12,327 nucleotides of DNA from Diaporthe sp. PMI_573 (Eukaryota; Ascomycota; Sordariomycetes; Diaporthales; Diaporthaceae), in contig JAJTUP010000212.1 in the NCBI GenBank assembly GCA_021399435.1, forward strand, positions 1-12,327. Reading direction: 5' to 3'. The notes under the pieces are model-generated. The model ran no database searches. It had not been told where the DNA came from and worked only from the letters and a program-made list of their open reading frames with translations. The position numbers were made by a program, and so were the translations under genes. Shown here piece after piece: positions 8,600 through 12,327 of the stretch. How positions within the stretch are numbered: position 1 is the stretch's first letter; each line of letters opens with the position of its first letter.

Positions 8600-9570
8600 A
8601 TTAAAGGCGGCTTCCGGCTAACATATAGACGCAAGATATACCCCTTGTACTCGCTACTCAATATACTATTGTACGGCATCTGGCTTAGCTAGGTCAATTA
8701 GTTCAAGTTTAGCGCCTTAACCCTTCTGCCGCATAAGGACATTATCCTTAGTAACTATATATATTACACCATTAAAAGAAAAAGAAAGTTTATTCTTTAG
8801 TTTACACAGAATCTCGGCCTCTTTAATAGCACGCTCTTCCTTAACAGAAAATTCGTTTATATTAATGCTATATATGTCGTCAGTCTGTATAACAGTGATA
8901 CTAAAGGCCTTCTTTTTGGCAGTATCCTTATTATTTGTAATAAACAGACATGCGTTATATATAGAGGTAACTATATTAAGCTTTTTGCGGTAGTACTTGT
9001 AATAAGTTACCCACTAATAAACTCCAGCTTCTACAATATCATACAGAGGCTTCATAATTCTTATAATAGTGCCTGGAGGATATTGTGCCTTTAGTTTAAT
9101 TAGAAGCATAGCTAGAACCATTTGCTGTAGCTTTAATTTTAACTGTAGATATGCTTAAGTCACGTCTCAAAGTTCAGCTTTTATGCCCATTTTTATTAGG
9201 GTAGATATTAGGCAAGCTATAAGTTGTTGGCTAACTCGTTAAACTATTGGTAATTGTGTAAGAATCTTTTTCTTCTCCTCATTATTGTACTCCTAAACAA
9301 TAAGGCGGGACTTCTTGTAGGGTTTCTTATTGTCGCCCTTTCCCTTAATTTCTCGTACTATGCGGGATTTGAACAATCGTCCCTTATACTCGTCAGGATT
9401 AAATAGTTTAAAAAAAAAGACTCCTTATTCAATAAGATTTATGACTTCTATATCATTAGACTCCTCAAATAGTTTACCTAGGCTATTAATTACTCTATTT
9501 TGGCAAAGTTTTATAGACAATTCAAGATTGTCCTTCTCCTTTTATGTCATAAGAGCTTCTGCTACATATA
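8600..9570 (-). other. Element 2 reverse transcriptase (RVT_2-type) relic
   Basis: Runs from a lead-in with FKSRIVREIKGK (about 9350), through L-Y-D-I-V-E-A-G-V-Y, to the Q-T-D-D active-site motif; both Asp codons are intact (8876-8881). It ends in a segment reading EAAFNLSAAV. Stops stand at several Gln/Trp positions, for example within D-V-T-stop-A-Y. Confidence 0.85.
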
Positions 9571-9610
9571 TATTAGGCTTGTTCTTAAATCCCAGGGGAC
9601 GGCCTTGTCG
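9565..9610 (-). other. AT-hook-like motif in element 2 linker
   Basis: Reads Q-G-R-P-L-G, then K-N-K-P, between the integrase C-terminal region and the RT. Position and sequence agree with element 1 at 4897-4935. Confidence 0.7.
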
Positions 9611-9769
9611 TTATTATAGTCATTCCGGCTTAACCTCCAAATAAACATCCTTACGTTATTCCGGCTCGTCTAAAATAACTTTAGTTCTGTCTTTAATCTT
9701 ATCTCTATTTCTATTCTCATCGACATTAGGGACAGCCTCTTTATAATAATATAGTCTTACCATAATAGA

Positions 9770-9890
9770 CCTAAACTTAACGGGGCCGTTTAGAAGGTCT
9801 AGGGTAACGTCGTGCCTATTAATAGATAGAACCTTGTATAGGCCTTGCCAACCATTCTTTTCCCGCTATACCCGAGTATTACTTTAAATA
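9770..9890 (-). other. Element 2 integrase C-terminal region
   Basis: Reads REKNGWQGLYKVLSIN, then DVTLDLLNGPVKFRS, with a stop at the position of the expected Trp. It matches element 1 at 4558-4670 residue for residue at the G-W-Q-G-L-Y-K core. Confidence 0.85.
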
Positions 9891-10204
9891 GGTATGGCGA
9901 GAATGTCTGCTATAGCTGGACTGTTTTGTGTATTCAGAGCCTCGTTTACTTGGCGCTCGGCTGACAGTTTGCGTAGTACCTTTATTACCTTTTAAATAGC
10001 TTCGGCACGCTAAAGCATTATCAGTATAGGGGGCGAATCTATATAAATGCATAGATATGCTCTAAATATAAGAAGAGTTAGAATCAGGCCATTAGGCCCA
10101 GTAGTGTTATTAACCGCTTTAACTGCTATCTGTAATATGGCATCGTTATAATACTTTCCGGCAAGTTTGGCCATTAGGATTTAAAAGGCTCGCCAAATTA
10201 GATC

Positions 10205-10530
10205 GTAATAGCGTTTAACTTTACCTATAGACCAGTATACTTCTATAGAGACTTATTTACATATAATTCCCATAATCCTTGCCTCTAATTAAAACTCTGT
10301 AGACGTAAAGTTGGTACCGGCATTATAAACCAACCAGTCTGGCGGTCTAAAATATATGTCGATCTACATTATCTATAGTACTTTCTATATATCTTTAGCT
10401 AAAAGAAAACGCAAGAACCGTGTAGCTTAAAAAGATATAGCAGTATCTACTATATATAGTACGGGCTTGCTGTTTAAGTATATGACGTCGACAATAAGCT
10501 TAAAGTTAAAGTCATAGTCGTCTTTTAGTA
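10205..10530 (-). other. Element 2 integrase catalytic core relic
   Basis: The first catalytic Asp is intact (10487-10489). The second reads Asn (10322-10324, Y-N-A-G-T-N-F). The catalytic Glu reads Lys (10214-10216, in G-K-V-K-R-Y-Y). The same two residues are lost in element 1. The remaining core and the K-D-D-Y-D-F-N-F lead-in are well kept. Confidence 0.82.
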
Positions 10531-10597
10531 AGAACTTAAATCTTCTTGGTGCTAAATATAAAGCTGGCAATGATAATAAAACTTGCTAATAGCTTCT

Positions 10598-10614
10598 CAG
10601 AGTTGTGATTATAC
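10598..10614. repeat. Candidate hAT terminal inverted repeat
   Basis: Begins CAGAGTTGTG, of the CA-G-rich form seen at many hAT ends, exactly where the element 2 coding frame stops. The partner end is not in the window. Confidence 0.5.
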
Positions 10615-10790
10615 ATCAATTATACAATTATACAATTATACAATTATACAAACATACAATTATACAATTATACAATTATACAAATATACAATTATACAAT
10701 TATACAAGACTATAAAAATACAATTATACAATTATACATGTATAATTGTATAATTGTATAATTATACATACATTTATACGATTATACAAA
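10611..10790. repeat. 8-bp tandem array (ACAATTAT family) at the hAT end
   Basis: More than a dozen near-perfect copies of ACAATTAT run from 10611 to about 10735. Several copies in reverse orientation (ATAATTGT) follow at 10739-10770, then degraded units to 10790. Location just inside the proposed transposon terminus fits the subterminal repeats that hAT transposases often bind, but a simple microsatellite is equally possible. Confidence 0.85.
10718..10759. repeat. 42-bp perfect palindrome inside the array
   Basis: The left arm (10718-10738) and right arm (10739-10759) are exact reverse complements over 21 bases with no loop, centred on ACATGT. It forms where the 8-bp array switches orientation. 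Confidence 0.88.
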
Positions 10791-10797
10791 GTATATA

Positions 10798-11182
10798 AAT
10801 TTATTAATAAATATAAATAGTTAAAATAGTTTTAAAAATAATATAAACTATATAAACGCTATAATTTATATCTTTTTACTCTTATATAATACCTTAATTA
10901 TTAATTTATAAATATTTTACTTATATAGTTTTACTATATAACATAATACTTTATAAGTGCTATAATTTACTATAAATAAAGTATTAACTATAATCTTAAA
11001 CTTAATAAAATATTTAATATACTATAATATAATTTAAAATTAAACGTTATATATTATTATATAATTATATTTATCTAACTATTATAAAAACCTAACAAAA
11101 ATCTTTTTATAACCTTTTATATTTTAAATCTTTTTTTAACTTTTAAACTAAGCTCTATATATAAATATAATTTTATAATAAA
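10798..11182. other. AT-rich hAT 3' flank, no gene seen
   Basis: This lies between the transposase stop and the tandem array. It is almost entirely A and T, and no coherent frame or clear repeat was found. It presumably holds the transposase mRNA 3' end and subterminal transposon DNA. Confidence 0.6.
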
Positions 11183-11482
11183 CTAATTAAAATCACTATC
11201 TTCACCTTCTTCAAACTCTGCCTCTGATTCGCTTGAAGATACTAGCTCTAAATCAGGAAATCTTTTAACTCTAAGATCATATTCTTCTTTATCTTTTTTA
11301 TTATATTTAGTTATTAATAATTCTTTTCGTGTATCATGCTTTAATTTAGTGCGCCGATTAGTAATAATATTTGTACTACTATTAAAGTTTCCTTCAATAG
11401 CAGCAGATGTAGCTGGAATATTTAAATATTTAATAGCTAAAATTACTAAATAAGGATAAAGACTCTTATTTAGCTCCCACCA

Positions 11483-11563
11483 CTGAAAAATATTAAACTA
11501 TTTATATTATAAATTAGTATATTGTTTAAGTCTTATAACTTATAATATTAAAGAAATACTTAC
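11483..11563 (-). other. hAT intron 3 (81 nt)
   Basis: Donor GTAAGT, branch-like TACTAAT, acceptor TTTTCAG. It joins G-D to W-W-E-L-N in phase 0, just before the dimerisation domain. The last exon is then exactly 100 codons including the stop. Confidence 0.82.
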
Positions 11564-11830
11564 ATCTCCTGTTTTTTTAACTTCTCTAAAGTATCTTTCT
11601 AGTTCTGCTTTTAATATATCATCAATATCATTATTAGGGTTATTTATTTTATTAGTAGGAAATAAACTATTTAAAATCTTTTTTTCTTTTATTTTCCGAG
11701 AGGTCTTTTATTAGGTGAAGTGCTTTCTTTAGATAAATCGATATATATCTCATTTTGTATATTTATAGGTTGTGGTTGAGAGGGCAAATTAGTATCTTTT
11801 TCTTTATCTTTTTTAATCTTATTATATAAT

Positions 11831-11890
11831 CTAAAATAATATTAGTTAGTATAGTTATTATATATTAATATATTAAAATATTATATTTAC
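11831..11890 (-). other. hAT intron 2 (60 nt)
   Basis: Donor GTAAAT, consensus branch site TACTAAC and acceptor TTTTAG. It interrupts a codon after two bases, and splicing continues the frame as K-E-L-Y-N-K-I-K. Confidence 0.8.
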
Positions 11891-12126
11891 TCTTTTAGTT
11901 CATTAAAAATTAAATCTTTAATATATTCTATTTGTATAGTCGAAAATATTGTTTGTAAAACACCTAGATTATAGCGTGGATCTAAGAGTGTAGCAAATAT
12001 ATATATTTTATATTTTTTAATATCATTATGTAACCATTTAAAGTCGGTTAGATAGTAAATATTTAACTTATTTAAGCCTATATCTATAGCTTTAACAAAA
12101 GAAGTTGCAAATAGATGTAATAAAGT

Positions 12127-12185
12127 CTATATTAAATATTAGTTATTAAATAAGCATATAAAGTATTTATTAAATATTAACTTAC
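12127..12185 (-). other. hAT intron 1 (59 nt)
   Basis: Donor GTAAGT, acceptor ATAG, with a CTAAT branch-like motif upstream. Splicing joins codons in phase 0 (K-E-D-G to T-L-L-H-L-F). Length is typical of fungal introns. Confidence 0.75.
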
Positions 12186-12327
12186 TCCATCTTCTTTACC
12201 TATATTATGTTTATCTTGGTATAGTTTTTTATAGTCCATTAGACTTTCGTATATAGTTTTTAAAAAAGGTACTACTAAACTTAAAGTAGGATAACTTAAA
12301 GTTTGTAAAGTAATAGTTGGGGTATAA

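Larger units (their letters stand above)
7400..10597 (-). mobile_element. Ty1/copia-type retrotransposon relic (element 2), 5' part cut off by a hAT insertion
   Basis: Minus-strand element with integrase core, integrase C-terminal region, AT-hook-like linker, reverse transcriptase and RNase H. Gag, protease and the integrase zinc module are missing; they would lie beyond the hAT element, outside the window. The 3' part after the stop at 7880 is non-coding; 7400-7879 is moderately AT-rich, with one small hairpin and no recognised LTR border. The element is related to element 1 but clearly less mutated: many CpA and TpG remain. The lower boundary at 7400 is arbitrary. Confidence 0.85.
7880..10597 (-). 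pseudogene. pol: Element 2 pol relic (integrase core, RT, RNase H), single frame
   Basis: The whole 2.7 kb reads in one minus-strand frame (codon lower ends at 3n+2) with no indel found, from the integrase region at 10597 to the stop at 7880-7882. More than thirty in-frame stops interrupt it, nearly all TAA or TAG; a few TGA are probably CGA to TGA. Landmarks in coding order: FNFKLIVDVIYLN (about 10510-10470), YNAGTNF (about 10325), AVNNTTGPNGL (about 10100), EALNT (9930s), EKNGWQGLYKVLSIN (about 9870), GRPLG (9600s), KPLYDI (about 9045), QTDD (8887-8876), FIDSSFANN (8450s) and LTNEKRLIIDIM (about 8110). The integrase lost its second Asp and its Glu, but the RT Asp pair and RNase H acids remain. 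It cannot make a full-length protein. Confidence 0.9.
10598..12327 (-). mobile_element. hAT-type DNA transposon, 3' part, inserted in element 2
   Basis: A hAT transposase gene fills 11183-12327 on the minus strand and runs off the window. Its 3' flank is very AT-rich and ends in a tandem array. At 10598 the sequence reads CAGAGTTGTG, a start typical of hAT terminal inverted repeats, and element 2's open integrase frame begins immediately on the other side. The 8 bp at 10590-10597 (TAGCTTCT) would be one target-site duplicate. The other end lies outside the window, so the terminal repeat and the duplication cannot be confirmed here. Confidence 0.75.
11183..12327 (-). pseudogene. hAT transposase, partial, three introns, one frameshift
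   Basis: The transposase cuts and pastes the element. Four exons on the minus strand: 12327-12186, 12126-11891, 11830-11564 and 11482-11183 (stop TAG 11185-11183). Exon 2 contains FATLLDPRYNLGVLQ, a segment typical of the hAT catalytic region. Exon 4 encodes the C-terminal dimerisation domain: WWELN, YPYL, LNIPATSAAIE and TNRRTKLKHD, then an acidic Ser/Glu-rich tail. Exon phases join correctly across all three introns. Exon 3 alone has a problem: the frame entering at 11830 hits TAA at 11691-11689, while the frame leaving at 11564 is open from about 11700, so one base was probably lost near 11690-11705. Nonsense codons are otherwise absent, unlike in the copia relics. The N-terminal part lies beyond 12327. 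Confidence 0.82.

Noticed and set aside
9330..9644. Open plus-strand frame of 104 codons
   Set aside because: Antisense to the linker and RT of element 2. The minus-strand translation has the recognisable motifs.
10611..10790. Regular short repeats that might suggest a CRISPR array
   Set aside because: Units are 8 bp, directly adjoining, with no spacers, in a fungal transposon context.

Overview
The window looks like an AT-rich, transposon-filled block from a filamentous ascomycete (Pezizomycotina) genome that has undergone repeat-induced point mutation (RIP). The evidence is direct: TpA is heavily over-used, and CpA/TpG are scarce inside the repeats. Reading frames over recognisable retrotransposon proteins are broken mostly by TAA and TAG at places where Gln or Trp codons are expected. 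Typical changes are CAY (His) to TAY (Tyr) and TGY (Cys) to TAY. The genus cannot be named from this sequence. I see no intact host gene, tRNA, rRNA or CRISPR array.

Layout. (1) 1-535: Lys/Asn/Gly-rich minus-strand frame, a possible coding relic I cannot identify. (2) 711-1688: heavily mutated plus-strand relic of one reading frame of about 325 codons, unidentified. (3) 1841-2350: RIP-spared, more GC-rich island. (4) About 2560-6578, plus strand: Ty1/copia-type retrotransposon relic (element 1) with gag zinc knuckle, protease, integrase, AT-hook-like linker, reverse transcriptase and RNase H in copia order; very heavily mutated, no LTR pair recognised. (5) 6579-7400: second RIP-spared island. 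(6) 7880-10597, minus strand: second copia polyprotein relic of a related family (element 2). It is less mutated and keeps one reading frame over 2.7 kb from the integrase core to the end of RNase H. (7) 10598 to the window end: 3' part of a hAT DNA transposon on the minus strand, apparently inserted into element 2. Its gene (11183-12327, partial) has three small introns, largely open exons and the hAT C-terminal dimerisation domain. Its terminal region has an 8-bp tandem array with a 42-bp perfect palindrome.

How the parts fit. The two copia relics lie tail to tail around island 2. They share domain order and several integrase-linker sequences, so both belong to the same broad fungal copia group. 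RIP has removed matching integrase catalytic residues in both. The order of events suggested is: insertion and strong RIP of element 1; insertion and milder RIP of element 2; then a hAT insertion that cut element 2 and still looks fairly fresh. I found no sign of a new functional system. The least explained items are the two unidentified relics in the first 1.7 kb.
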